NCBI GenBank assembly: GCA_027083715.1
Contig: JALWNR010000859.1
Coordinates: 1-8,761, forward strand
Source of the DNA: Bacteroidales bacterium
GTDB taxonomy: Bacteria; Bacteroidota; Bacteroidia; Bacteroidales; NBLH01
DNA: 8,761 bases
Reading direction: 5' to 3'
Positions 1 through 6,355 of this stretch are shown here, in pieces (position 1 is the stretch's first letter; every line of letters begins with the position of its first letter). The notes under the pieces are model-generated. The model had not been told where the DNA came from. It worked only from the letters and a program-made list of their open reading frames with translations, and made no database searches. Made by a program: the position numbers and the translations under genes.

Positions 1-1
1 A

Positions 2-571
2 AATGAAATCAATAAGGAACAAAAAAACAATAACTACATAAAATATCCTTTAAACATTGATGATATTACACCGGAAAGTATTAATGAGGAAATAATTGAC
101 ACTTTAAATGCCTATTTTACAAGGCTGAAAAATCATTACAATACGTTATATATAATAGCCAACAGGCAGAAAGACAACAAAATATACAAAATAGAAGAAC
201 AAATTGGCAAAGAAAATTTCAAAAAACTAAAAAGAGATCATCACAATAATAAACTGACAGAATTTGTTACAAATTATGGCGAAACTACTCCAATTTTAGA
301 GTACAGTAATCATTTATACCAAAAAATTGATCCCGTATATTATAATCCGGAATCAAAATTTATAAAAGCACATTTTTATGCTCCGGTTAAATATTTGTTT
401 GGTTTCCCTTACAGTACCCTTAAAATAAATGTAGCCATCATATGGTTTATTAACCTCTTGCTGTATATAGCCTTGTATTTCAAAATCTTAGCAAGATTAT
501 TAAATTTAAGTAATTATACTGTAAAGTCTATACAAAATAATCAATCAATCAATCACCCGAAGAATAAATAA
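2..571 (+). CDS. C-terminal end of a large membrane protein, probably a Bacteroidota ABC-2-type ATP-binding/permease protein (5' truncated)
   Basis: The frame beginning at base 2 is open from the window edge to TAA at 569-571, giving 189 codons of a gene that starts outside the window. The visible part has a charged, lysine/asparagine-rich soluble stretch (residues about 1-120), the motif HFYAPVKYLFG (124-134), one clear hydrophobic membrane segment (about 144-165, INVAIIWFINLLLYIALYF) and a short polar tail. From memory, this arrangement of an aromatic FYAP motif, then KYLFG, then a last helix ending in LYF resembles the C-terminus of the roughly 1000-residue Bacteroidota proteins that join an ABC ATPase to an ABC-2-type permease. 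No Walker motifs are in view because that half lies upstream, so the assignment is an inference. The gene converges on the siaC-like gene with a single base between the two stop codons and no terminator hairpin. Confidence 0.6.
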   Translation, partial: NEINKEQKNNNYIKYPLNIDDITPESINEEIIDTLNAYFTRLKNHYNTLYIIANRQKDNKIYKIEEQIGKENFKKLKRDHHNNKLTEFVTNYGETTPILEYSNHLYQKIDPVYYNPESKFIKAHFYAPVKYLFGFPYSTLKINVAIIWFINLLLYIALYFKILARLLNLSNYTVKSIQNNQSINHPKNK

Positions 572-572
572 A

Positions 573-959
573 TTACTCTTCGAGTTCAATCATTTTAAAA
601 GGAATTTTTAATATTGATTGATAATCCTCTCCTGCTTCAAGCATATCTTCATCGTCTTCTTCGTAATACCAGTTGATTACTACACCTTTTTCGCCATTTT
701 TTTTATAAACGGTTTCTAACTTTTTAAACACATCCAAAATACATTTTGAAGAACTGGTGTTAAAATACTCCAATTGTATATTTACAACTGTTTCATTAGC
801 AGGATTTTCCGAATACTTATCTAACCAATCCACTACGGGACGATAAAAATCAATAGAGTTTTCAGGTATTGACCTGCCTTTAATTTCAATTACACCACTT
901 TCAGCATTCATCTCAACAGTAGGAGTCTTGGGTGAACCTTGTAATGATAATGTTTCCAT
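573..959 (-). CDS. siaC: SiaC-family regulatory phosphoprotein (DUF1987)
   Basis: This 128-residue protein is a full-length DUF1987/SiaC domain. In Pseudomonas aeruginosa, SiaC is a switch: SiaB phosphorylates it on Thr68, the SiaA phosphatase removes the phosphate, and unphosphorylated SiaC binds and activates the diguanylate cyclase SiaD. Here the family signature YFNTSSSK covers residues 65-72 and its threonine is residue 68, the same number as the known phospho-acceptor. Other family hallmarks are TPTVEMNAESGVIEIKGRSIPEN near the N-terminus, the Y39-R-P-V-V-D-W segment, and the acidic WYYEEDDEDMLEAGEDY stretch (residues about 97-113). The start is ATG at 959, 18 bp after the stop of the siaB-like gene, so the two are probably co-transcribed. 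Family membership is secure. The partner it controls in this organism is unknown, since no cyclase gene is in view and c-di-GMP signalling is uncommon in Bacteroidota. Confidence 0.9.
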   Translation of the reverse strand: METLSLQGSPKTPTVEMNAESGVIEIKGRSIPENSIDFYRPVVDWLDKYSENPANETVVNIQLEYFNTSSSKCILDVFKKLETVYKKNGEKGVVINWYYEEDDEDMLEAGEDYQSILKIPFKMIELEE

Positions 960-977
960 ATATTAGTAGATTAACTA

Positions 978-1532
978 TTATGTACTTATGGTTATTTTTA
1001 AACAAAAAAAATAAAATTCGTCTGTATAATTATGAAACATATAATGGTATTCATGTCCGGTACGTTTGGCAATATCAACTAAACCTAAACCGCCACCGCC
1101 TTTATCCGAGAACTCATTATTGTTTAAAATTAATTTATACAAAATCTTTAATTCTTCGGGACTAAGATGATTAATTTGATCAATACGATCTTTAATAAAC
1201 TTTACCCTGTCTTTTCTAATAAAATTTCCGCTGATAAAACTGTAATTATTTTCCCCTTCCTTTTTCAAAACAAAGGTAGCAAATTTTTCACCAAATTTAT
1301 CAATAACATTTTGCGGAGGCAAATCTGCATGATGAAATAAATTTTGCAAAGCCTCCACCATTACGTTATACACTTTTTTTCGCAGCTTTGATTTTTCATT
1401 TCTATCATACAAGCCTTGCTCAATATCATCTAACATTAATGTTATGGCATTTGCAGTAATCGCACCATAATGGCTCAAAACTACATCGCCATTATTCACT
1501 TCATTGTACCATTCTTCGATATCAAATGCCAT
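978..1532 (-). CDS. siaB: SiaB-family GHKL protein kinase (DUF6272)
   Basis: The protein is 184 residues from ATG at 1532. It has the GHKL ATPase fold of anti-sigma-factor-like serine/threonine kinases: an N-box helix with E60, N64 and H67-H68 (VEALQNLFHHAD) and a glycine-rich lid at residues 144-151 (KGGGGLGL). The length matches a one-domain SiaB, with no sensor or membrane segment. In the Pseudomonas system SiaB phosphorylates SiaC, and the very next gene here encodes SiaC, which supports the pairing strongly. A GTG codon six bases upstream (1538) is an in-frame alternative start that would add MF. ATG is preferred because it is the stronger codon and the two extra residues add nothing to the fold. 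A TAnnTTTG element lies about 50 bp upstream, so this is probably the first gene of a two-gene unit. Function in this phylum is inferred from the family. Confidence 0.88.
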   Translation of the reverse strand: MAFDIEEWYNEVNNGDVVLSHYGAITANAITLMLDDIEQGLYDRNEKSKLRKKVYNVMVEALQNLFHHADLPPQNVIDKFGEKFATFVLKKEGENNYSFISGNFIRKDRVKFIKDRIDQINHLSPEELKILYKLILNNNEFSDKGGGGLGLVDIAKRTGHEYHYMFHNYTDEFYFFCLKITIST

Positions 1533-1582
1533 AAACACCTGTTTTTTTCAATACATCAACATAATTATGTACTGATATATCA

Positions 1583-1590
1583 CAAATATA
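1583..1590 (-). promoter_or_regulatory. Possible -7 element upstream of the siaB-siaC pair
   Basis: The minus strand reads TATATTTG here, an exact match to the Bacteroidota -7 consensus TAnnTTTG, about 50 bp before the siaB-like start. No TTTG or TTG is found at the expected 19-21 bp upstream, and the region is almost pure A/T, so a chance match is plausible. The rest of the 179-bp gap between siaB and the methyltransferase gene (1539-1717) is AT-rich with no ORF and no convincing hairpin. Confidence 0.35.
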
Positions 1591-1717
1591 TAAAAATAAT
1601 TAAAAAATAATAGTAATAAATAGTTAGCAAAATTTAAATAAAATTACACCTTTTATACTTAAACAGCTATATATTAATTTATTATACAAATTTTAAACCA
1701 TTTTTTTTTCTCAAAAA

Positions 1718-2905
1718 CTATTCTTTATTCTTTTTTTCTTCTAAAAAATCTTTACGTGCACCTTCAAAAAGCGGAAAATTTAAAAACCTGCAATCCAATT
1801 GTCCGTTTAAAAGTTTGATTTTTTTTGCAGGTTTTAAGCCAAAGCTTTTATTGGCAAAATCATTACAACTTAAAATCCATGCATCAAATCCTGCCCATTT
1901 ATTTTTTAATATATTACCTATTTCAGCATAAAATGCCTCAATTTGCTTCAACCTTAAACGTTGCCCGTAAGGAGGATTAAAAAGCAATTTACCTTTACTT
2001 GCAGGCACAACAAACTCACTAAAACTTTTGTTTCGTAATTTTATCAATTTATTCAGTCCTGCTTTATGTACATTCTTTTGTGTAGTTTCAAGTTGTTGCA
2101 AATTAATATCCGAACCAATAATTTTCACACTTACTTGTTCAGCACTTAAAATATTTGATTTAACATCGGCTGTAAGTTCTTTCCATAATTTGCGGTCAAA
2201 ATTTTGCCAGTTCATAAAAGGAAATTCGTTACGATTTATGTTTGGCGGAATATTAAGAGCCATCATTCCTGCCTCTATTAATAAAGTACCGGAGCCACAC
2301 ATTGGATCAATAAAAGTACTTTTTGCATCCCAATTGCTCAATTTAATCATTCCGGCAGCAAGCACTTCATTTAAAGGAGCATCTCCCCCACTCTTGCGGT
2401 AGCCTCTCTGATTTAAAGGTGCTCCCGAGCTATCAAGCGATACGGTTACATTATCGCCGGCAATATGTAAATTAATCGGAATATCAGGGTTTTCAAGTGC
2501 AACAGAGGGGCGTTTATTAAAGTGCTCACGAAACCTATCAACAATTGCATCCTTAGTTTTTTGTGCTGCAAATTTTGAATGTCTGAAATGTGGTGAAAAA
2601 ACCACCGGCTTTATTAAAAATGTATGATGCAGATTTAAAAACTCTTCCCACTTTATACGTTTAATATTTTTATAAAGGGCATATTGATCGCGTGCTTTAA
2701 AACGGGCAATAGGTTTTAGTATCCTTAATGCAGTACGTAATTGAATATTTGCTTTATATAGCAATTCGTTATCTGACAAAAATTTAACTGCCCTGTTTTG
2801 TGTTTCAATTCCCTCAGCACCTAATGCTTTTAGTTCTTCGGCAAGAACATTTTCCAATCCAAACAAAGTGGAAGCCGTTAGTTCAAATTTTTCCTTTTGT
2901 AACAT
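1718..2905 (-). CDS. THUMP-domain class I SAM-dependent RNA methyltransferase (RlmL/YpsC-like)
   Basis: The 395-residue protein corresponds to the N-terminal (guanine-N2) half of enterobacterial RlmL, which makes m2G2445 in 23S rRNA, and to the stand-alone Firmicutes YpsC proteins. Domains in order are: an N-terminal ferredoxin-like segment (about 1-50, beginning FELTASTLFGLENVLAEEL), a THUMP RNA-binding domain (about 50-160), the link SLDSSGAPLNQRGYR (156-170), and a Rossmann methyltransferase domain. The last has the SAM-binding loop DPMCGSGT (200-207), the acidic motif GSDIN (264-268) and the catalytic motif NPPYG (310-314) of N2-guanine methylation. The RlmK-like C-terminal domain of E. 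coli RlmL is absent, which is usual outside gammaproteobacteria. It ends TAG at 1718 and starts ATG at 2905, 118 bp after the kinase gene, so co-transcription with that operon is uncertain. The exact target base is inferred. Confidence 0.93.
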   Translation of the reverse strand: MLQKEKFELTASTLFGLENVLAEELKALGAEGIETQNRAVKFLSDNELLYKANIQLRTALRILKPIARFKARDQYALYKNIKRIKWEEFLNLHHTFLIKPVVFSPHFRHSKFAAQKTKDAIVDRFREHFNKRPSVALENPDIPINLHIAGDNVTVSLDSSGAPLNQRGYRKSGGDAPLNEVLAAGMIKLSNWDAKSTFIDPMCGSGTLLIEAGMMALNIPPNINRNEFPFMNWQNFDRKLWKELTADVKSNILSAEQVSVKIIGSDINLQQLETTQKNVHKAGLNKLIKLRNKSFSEFVVPASKGKLLFNPPYGQRLRLKQIEAFYAEIGNILKNKWAGFDAWILSCNDFANKSFGLKPAKKIKLLNGQLDCRFLNFPLFEGARKDFLEEKKNKE

Positions 2906-2913
2906 ATTTTAAT

Positions 2914-2928
2914 ACTTCGTTAAATTAT
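2914..2928 (+). repeat. Intergenic 15-bp motif, copy A (ACTTCGTTAAATTAT)
   Basis: First of three copies of ACTTCGYTAARTTAT in the window, all on the plus strand in gaps upstream of minus-strand genes. This copy equals the majority sequence and lies 8 bp before the methyltransferase start. Beyond it (2941-2999) are two weak hairpins: TGAA...CCC GGCA GGG...TTCA at 2941-2962, and GTCC...GGAC at 2982-2999. The second half of that stretch also partly repeats the first (CCGGGACATTCAA at 2951, CCGGACATTTGAA at 2994). Whether these are parts of one repeat element is unknown. Confidence 0.5.
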
Positions 2929-3023
2929 TTTTAATTGTTTTGAAGCCCTGCCGGGACATTCAAAAATTTTAGAGCTTGATCGTCCAGTGTTAACCGGACA
3001 TTTGAACCTTTCTCTTAAATAAG

Positions 3024-3542
3024 TTATTCAATTATCTTTATTGCATTTTGCAGTCGTTCATTTTCTTGTCCGCTAACAATTTCATACTTTACAGGATACT
3101 TTTTTATTTCATCGATATATCTGCCCATCAAATACTTTCGTTTTTCTAACGTTCCGTTTTCACGAACCGGATCCTCTTTCCATGGCAAATCTATATCACA
3201 AACTAAATAAAAATCAGGCAATGATTTTAATATTGCATCATCTAACCAGTCGGGATATTTTTGAAAAACCTCCTGAAACCACACTTTAGTAATGATTAAT
3301 CCAGTATCTATGAAAAGATATTTATTGGCTTTAAGCAAAAAAGCTTGTTCAAATTGTATTTGCATTTCAGCAATATGTACTACATCCTCATAATTATAAT
3401 CTCTATTTAGATTTTCGATATAAGTGCGTGCATATTCCGGCATATAAACTGTATGATAATATAAAGCCAATTGTTTTGCCAACGAACTTTTCCCGGTCGA
3501 TTCTGCACCGGTAAGTATTACCCTTTTAATTTTGTTCAACAT
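3024..3542 (-). CDS. Nicotinamide riboside kinase, NadR-type, single domain
   Basis: The 172-residue P-loop kinase matches the C-terminal ribosylnicotinamide kinase domain of NadR. It shows a Walker A GAESTGKS (12-19), the base/ribose-pocket segment PEYARTY (35-41), the Walker-B-like IDTGLIITKVW (78-88), and the lid segment DLPWKEDPVREN (118-129) with its arginine. The reaction is nicotinamide riboside + ATP to NMN + ADP in the cytosol, feeding NAD salvage. The helix-turn-helix and NMN adenylyltransferase domains of enteric NadR are missing, so this protein is neither a repressor nor an adenylyltransferase. Its ATG (3542) lies inside the last codons of pnuC, with a 17-bp overlap in another frame, which suggests translational coupling. 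That partnership is the best evidence for nicotinamide riboside as substrate rather than a generic AAA ATPase role. Confidence 0.9.
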   Translation of the reverse strand: MLNKIKRVILTGAESTGKSSLAKQLALYYHTVYMPEYARTYIENLNRDYNYEDVVHIAEMQIQFEQAFLLKANKYLFIDTGLIITKVWFQEVFQKYPDWLDDAILKSLPDFYLVCDIDLPWKEDPVRENGTLEKRKYLMGRYIDEIKKYPVKYEIVSGQENERLQNAIKIIE

Positions 3543-4137
3543 ACGTATTTACCATCTTTTTTTTCCACTGTAAATATCCCACAATAGCCATTGCCGTATA
3601 AACCAGATATAAAAATACCGTAAAATAAAGATTTTTATATACATACAAAGCCGATGAAACCAAATCTACTACAATCCAAATCAACCAATGCTCAATATAT
3701 TTTTTCGCAAGCATCCATGTTGCCGTAATACTTGTAGCTGTGGTAAAAGCATCCCAATAGGGAATTTGAGAATTTGTATAGTGCAACAAAATTTGCGAAA
3801 TAACAACAAAAAGTACAGATGTTATAATCAACAAGTAACCGGCTGTTAGTTCATCAGTTCTTCTTACAGGTAAATTAGTTGCTCCTTTTTCATTTTTCAC
3901 ACCTCTACTCCAATGATACCAACCATAAAAACTTATTACTACGTAATAAACTTGCAGTGCCATATCGGCATAAATTCCGGCATTCAGAAAAACATAAACA
4001 TAAATTGCCGAACTTATTAAACCAAGCGGCCAAAGCCAAATATTTTGTTTAATGGAAAAATAAAGATAAATAAGTGAAAAAACAGTTCCTAATATTTCTT
4101 GGTAATGGTTGCTAAACCAAACAATAACGTCATTCAT
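3526..4137 (-). CDS. pnuC: PnuC-family nicotinamide riboside transporter
   Basis: The 203-residue integral membrane protein has about seven hydrophobic helices and the PnuC signatures: IKQNIWLWPLGLISSAIYVYVF (29-50), the motif YGWYHWSRG (71-79), and WMLAKKYIEHWLIWIVVDLVSSALYVYK (141-168). PnuC proteins allow facilitated diffusion of nicotinamide riboside; uptake becomes effectively one-way once a cytosolic kinase phosphorylates the substrate. That kinase is encoded immediately downstream and overlaps the pnuC end by 17 bp. The start at 4137 is 11 bp after the stop of the peptidase gene. Some PnuC relatives carry thiamine (PnuT) or riboflavin instead, usually beside a TPP or FMN riboswitch or thiamine genes. 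None is seen here, and the kinase points to nicotinamide riboside. Confidence 0.93.
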   Translation of the reverse strand: MNDVIVWFSNHYQEILGTVFSLIYLYFSIKQNIWLWPLGLISSAIYVYVFLNAGIYADMALQVYYVVISFYGWYHWSRGVKNEKGATNLPVRRTDELTAGYLLIITSVLFVVISQILLHYTNSQIPYWDAFTTATSITATWMLAKKYIEHWLIWIVVDLVSSALYVYKNLYFTVFLYLVYTAMAIVGYLQWKKKMVNTYVEQN

Positions 4138-4148
4138 AAAGCTAATTT

Positions 4149-5831
4149 TCAGAAAGTGGAATTGGCAAGAAGTGAATTATACAAATGTTTGTTTTTTAAA
4201 ACATCAATAGCAGTTAAAACAAAATCATCCTGCCTGTTATAAATTTTATAAAACGCTTCATTTCCCCATAAATCTCTTGCTATTAATGCTTTTAAAAGAT
4301 GTTTTACGCTATTTTTTTTATCTTTAAGTATTAAATTTGTCAACTCAATACCCGATTTTACACTGGAAAGCTCTGGCTTTCGTTTTAAAGAATCAATTAA
4401 ATTGTTTTGCTGTGCATAATCAATTATTGAAGCTAAAAACCCATCATCAACTTCAAAATTACGATCAAACTCTATACTATTTGTATATTGAGCTGCTAAA
4501 TTATCTCTGTTCTTATCAATAAAATCTATAATAAAACTGTTAATTTTACCCGACTGCATCATCTGTAAATAAAAATCAGGAAATTTATTGGTATCTACTG
4601 CAACAAAAATATCAGGAATAATTCCGCCGCCGCCATAAACTGTTCTTTTTCTGTTTAAAGTTAAATATTTGAGAGAGTCAACATAATAAATACTGTCTTT
4701 AAAAAAAAGTTCACCGTGCTTAAAACGGTTATTTTCTTCATTTACATAGTTTTCATATCCATTAGCATAATTTTTCTGTATTAACCGTCCTGTAGGTGTA
4801 TAATAGCGGGCAACAGTCAATCTTATCATTGAACCATCGGGCAAATTAAACGGGCGCTGTACCAATCCTTTTCCAAAAGAACGCCTACCAACAATAAGTC
4901 CTCTATCCCAATCCTGAATTGCTCCTGCAACAATTTCACTTGCCGAAGCCGAATTTTCATTAATAAGAATCACTAATTTACTTCGCTTAAAATGTCCTTT
5001 GCCGGATGAAAAATAATCATATCTCGGATTATTTTTTCCTTTTGTATAAATAATTAATCGATCCGAAGGCATAAACTCATCGATCAACCTAATTGCTGTA
5101 CTTAAATATCCACCTCCATTGTTTCTTAAATCAAGAATAATATTTTGAACTCTCTCTTTTCTAAAAGAACGGCTTATTTCTTCAAATTCTTTAATAGTAT
5201 TTACAGAAAAACTTTCTAATTTAATGTATGCAATATCGTCATCAATTTTATAGGCAACAGGAATACTATTAATTAATATTCGATCCCTTTCTAATTCTTT
5301 AAAAAACAGCTCTTTTTTTCCGTGCCTGATTATACCCAGTTTAAGCTTTGTACCTTTTTTACCTTGCAAAAGATTTCTGATATGTTCTTCGCTTATATTT
5401 TTACCAACAATATTTTCTTGGTCAATACTCACAATGCGGTCTCCTGCTATTATACCAGATTTATCGGCAGGACCATCTTCTATGGTACGAATTATATAAA
5501 CCGTATCTTTGAAAATACTATAAGTAATTCCAATTCCGTCAAAGCCTCCAAACAAATTCCGATTCATTTCTTGAACTTTATCTTTACTAATGTAAACAGA
5601 ATGAGGATCCAATTCCTTTAATAAAGCGGTAATTGCTTTTTCAACTATTCCGGAATCATTCAATGAATCAACATAAAACATGCTAATCAAATCCAAAACC
5701 GTTTCCAATTTTTCTGTTTGATTGGGAGTAATTTGTCCTTTAACATTTAAACTATATCCGAAAATAAGAAAAAAGAAAATATATTTGAACGATTTTATCA
5801 TAACAAAAATATAGCGATTGATCATCATCAA
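4149..5831 (-). CDS. S41-family C-terminal processing peptidase (CtpA/Prc type), exported
   Basis: The 560-residue protein (from ATG 5831) carries an N-terminal signal sequence (hydrophobic core about 18-30, YIFFFLIFGYSLNV), a short helical segment with the family motif LLKELDPHSVYIS (70-82), a PDZ domain (about 85-180; FDGIGITYSIFKDTVYIIRTIEDGPADKSGIIAGDRIVSID), and the S41 catalytic domain (about 195-415). By spacing against E. coli Prc the catalytic dyad is Ser296 in NENSASASEI and Lys321 in FGKGLVQ, with Gln325 following; all are intact. The about 145 residues after the catalytic core look like a helical C-terminal extension. Such enzymes trim or degrade periplasmic proteins from their C-termini. 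Start choice is open: ATG 5831 is the longest frame, but ATG 5801 (residue 11, MIKSFKYIFFF) gives a more standard signal peptide. It sits 15 bp after the DUF721 gene and 11 bp before pnuC, so it is within the operon. Confidence 0.93.
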   Translation of the reverse strand: MMMINRYIFVMIKSFKYIFFFLIFGYSLNVKGQITPNQTEKLETVLDLISMFYVDSLNDSGIVEKAITALLKELDPHSVYISKDKVQEMNRNLFGGFDGIGITYSIFKDTVYIIRTIEDGPADKSGIIAGDRIVSIDQENIVGKNISEEHIRNLLQGKKGTKLKLGIIRHGKKELFFKELERDRILINSIPVAYKIDDDIAYIKLESFSVNTIKEFEEISRSFRKERVQNIILDLRNNGGGYLSTAIRLIDEFMPSDRLIIYTKGKNNPRYDYFSSGKGHFKRSKLVILINENSASASEIVAGAIQDWDRGLIVGRRSFGKGLVQRPFNLPDGSMIRLTVARYYTPTGRLIQKNYANGYENYVNEENNRFKHGELFFKDSIYYVDSLKYLTLNRKRTVYGGGGIIPDIFVAVDTNKFPDFYLQMMQSGKINSFIIDFIDKNRDNLAAQYTNSIEFDRNFEVDDGFLASIIDYAQQNNLIDSLKRKPELSSVKSGIELTNLILKDKKNSVKHLLKALIARDLWGNEAFYKIYNRQDDFVLTAIDVLKNKHLYNSLLANSTF

Positions 5832-5846
5832 TTTAATTGTATCAAA

Positions 5847-6137
5847 TTATCGAAAAACAATATTCGTAATAATTTTTTGTCCTACATTTTGATTTAAACG
5901 CTCAATTAAAGCAGTTTTCATCATCAACAGCTCTTGACGAATCAGAGCAGAACGTAATTCTACAAATAAAACACCTTTATATATATATAAATTACCTGTA
6001 TTATTTGCCACTGCTTTGCCCAAAGTATCACCCCATGAATTAATTAATCGGTGTTCAAGCATTTTACGTTCAAGCCCCATCGCTTTAAGGTATGCCATAA
6101 TAGCATCACCAAGTTTCACTTCATTATTTTGTCTCAT
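5847..6137 (-). CDS. DUF721 (DciA-like) domain protein
   Basis: The 96-residue protein is essentially a bare DUF721 domain: N-terminal helices (LGDAIMAYLKAMGLERKML), the invariant-type motif WGDTLGKAVANNT (35-47), and the strand-helix LYIYKGVLFVELRSALIRQEL (50-70). DUF721 includes DciA, which in many bacteria lacking DnaC/DnaI helps load the replicative helicase DnaB. The short Bacteroidota form has no long extension and its role has not, to my knowledge, been shown, so helicase loading is an inference. In many Bacteroidota this gene follows recF; here no recF is visible, and it instead begins the operon leading into the S41 peptidase, pnuC and the kinase. The start is ATG 6137, 20 bp downstream of a TAnnTTTG box. 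Confidence 0.85.
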   Translation of the reverse strand: MRQNNEVKLGDAIMAYLKAMGLERKMLEHRLINSWGDTLGKAVANNTGNLYIYKGVLFVELRSALIRQELLMMKTALIERLNQNVGQKIITNIVFR

Positions 6138-6157
6138 AGAAACAGATTTACAAAATA

Positions 6158-6165
6158 CAAAGATA
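6158..6165 (-). promoter_or_regulatory. -7 element of a likely promoter for the DUF721-peptidase-pnuC-kinase operon
   Basis: The minus strand reads TATCTTTG, an exact TAnnTTTG, ending 20 bp before the DUF721 start codon. The expected transcript would begin roughly 5 bp further on and have a very short leader. No clean TTTG is seen at -33; the nearest is TGTT at about the right distance. It is the only such box in the 218-bp gap (6138-6355), so it is the best candidate for driving the four-gene operon. Confidence 0.55.
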
Positions 6166-6182
6166 CAATTATTTTAAATAAC

Positions 6183-6197
6183 ACTTCGCTAAATTAT
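6183..6197 (+). repeat. Intergenic 15-bp motif, copy B (ACTTCGCTAAATTAT)
   Basis: Second copy of ACTTCGYTAARTTAT, differing from copy A at one base, on the same strand. It lies 45 bp upstream of the DUF721 start and next to the -33 region of its putative promoter. As with copy A, GC-richer inverted repeats follow on the plus-strand side. Confidence 0.5.
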
Positions 6198-6241
6198 AAA
6201 TTGACTTAGTTGCTTAAATATTTTGTAAAAGTATCCCCATC

Positions 6242-6270
6242 TTCGGGACAGGTACCCGAAAGTATTCGGG
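6242..6270. repeat. Three alternating half-sites TTCGGG / CCCGAA / TTCGGG
   Basis: TTCGGG at 6242-6247, CCCGAA at 6255-6260 and TTCGGG at 6265-6270 give two mutually exclusive 6-bp hairpins. The middle arm can pair leftward across a 7-base loop or rightward across a 4-base loop. It stands out as a GC-rich island in AT-rich DNA between the FKBP stop and the DUF721 start. It could be a weak terminator, a transcript-stability element or a fragment of a dispersed palindromic repeat. Neither side has a proper T tract. Confidence 0.6.
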
Positions 6271-6278
6271 AGTAAACA

Positions 6279-6335
6279 ATGCCGATAGACTTTTAGTTTT
6301 GTATTAAGAACCGATTACTAAAAGCGTATCGGTAT
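6279..6335. terminator. Long imperfect hairpin downstream of the FKBP gene; possible terminator or repeat element
   Basis: The arms CCGATAGACTTTTAGT (6282-6297) and ACTAAAAGCGTATCGG (6317-6332) pair at 14 of 16 positions with one 2x2 internal mismatch, and three further outer positions pair (A-T, T-A and a G-T wobble). The loop is 19 bases and holds an alternative ACCGAT arm. On the minus strand it begins about 20 bp after the FKBP stop codon, a natural terminator position, but the following sequence is not a strong T run. A structural or repeat origin is equally possible. Confidence 0.5.
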
Positions 6336-6355
6336 AACAAAATTCTCTTAGGGAA

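Noticed and set aside
932..1165. Plus-strand ORF of 77 codons
   Set aside because: It overlaps the siaC start and the siaB C-terminus in antisense; the translation shows no domain-like pattern, while the minus-strand genes are clear families.
2028..2402. Plus-strand ORF of 124 codons
   Set aside because: Antisense shadow lying wholly inside the methyltransferase catalytic domain.
2982..2999. Intrinsic terminator after the kinase gene
   Set aside because: The stem is only GTCC/GGAC with mismatches and is not followed by a T run on the minus strand.
3526..4137. Thiamine (PnuT) or riboflavin transporter reading of the PnuC protein
   Set aside because: No TPP or FMN riboswitch-like leader and no thiamine or riboflavin genes nearby; the overlapping NadR-type kinase favours nicotinamide riboside.
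4337..4522. Plus-strand ORF of 61 codons
   Set aside because: Antisense shadow inside the S41 peptidase C-terminal extension.
5322..5621. Plus-strand ORF of 99 codons
   Set aside because: Antisense shadow of the peptidase PDZ region.
6242..6335. Insertion-sequence or MITE call for the stacked hairpins
   Set aside because: No transposase, no target-site duplication seen, and arms too short and imperfect for a confident mobile-element call; kept as repeats only.
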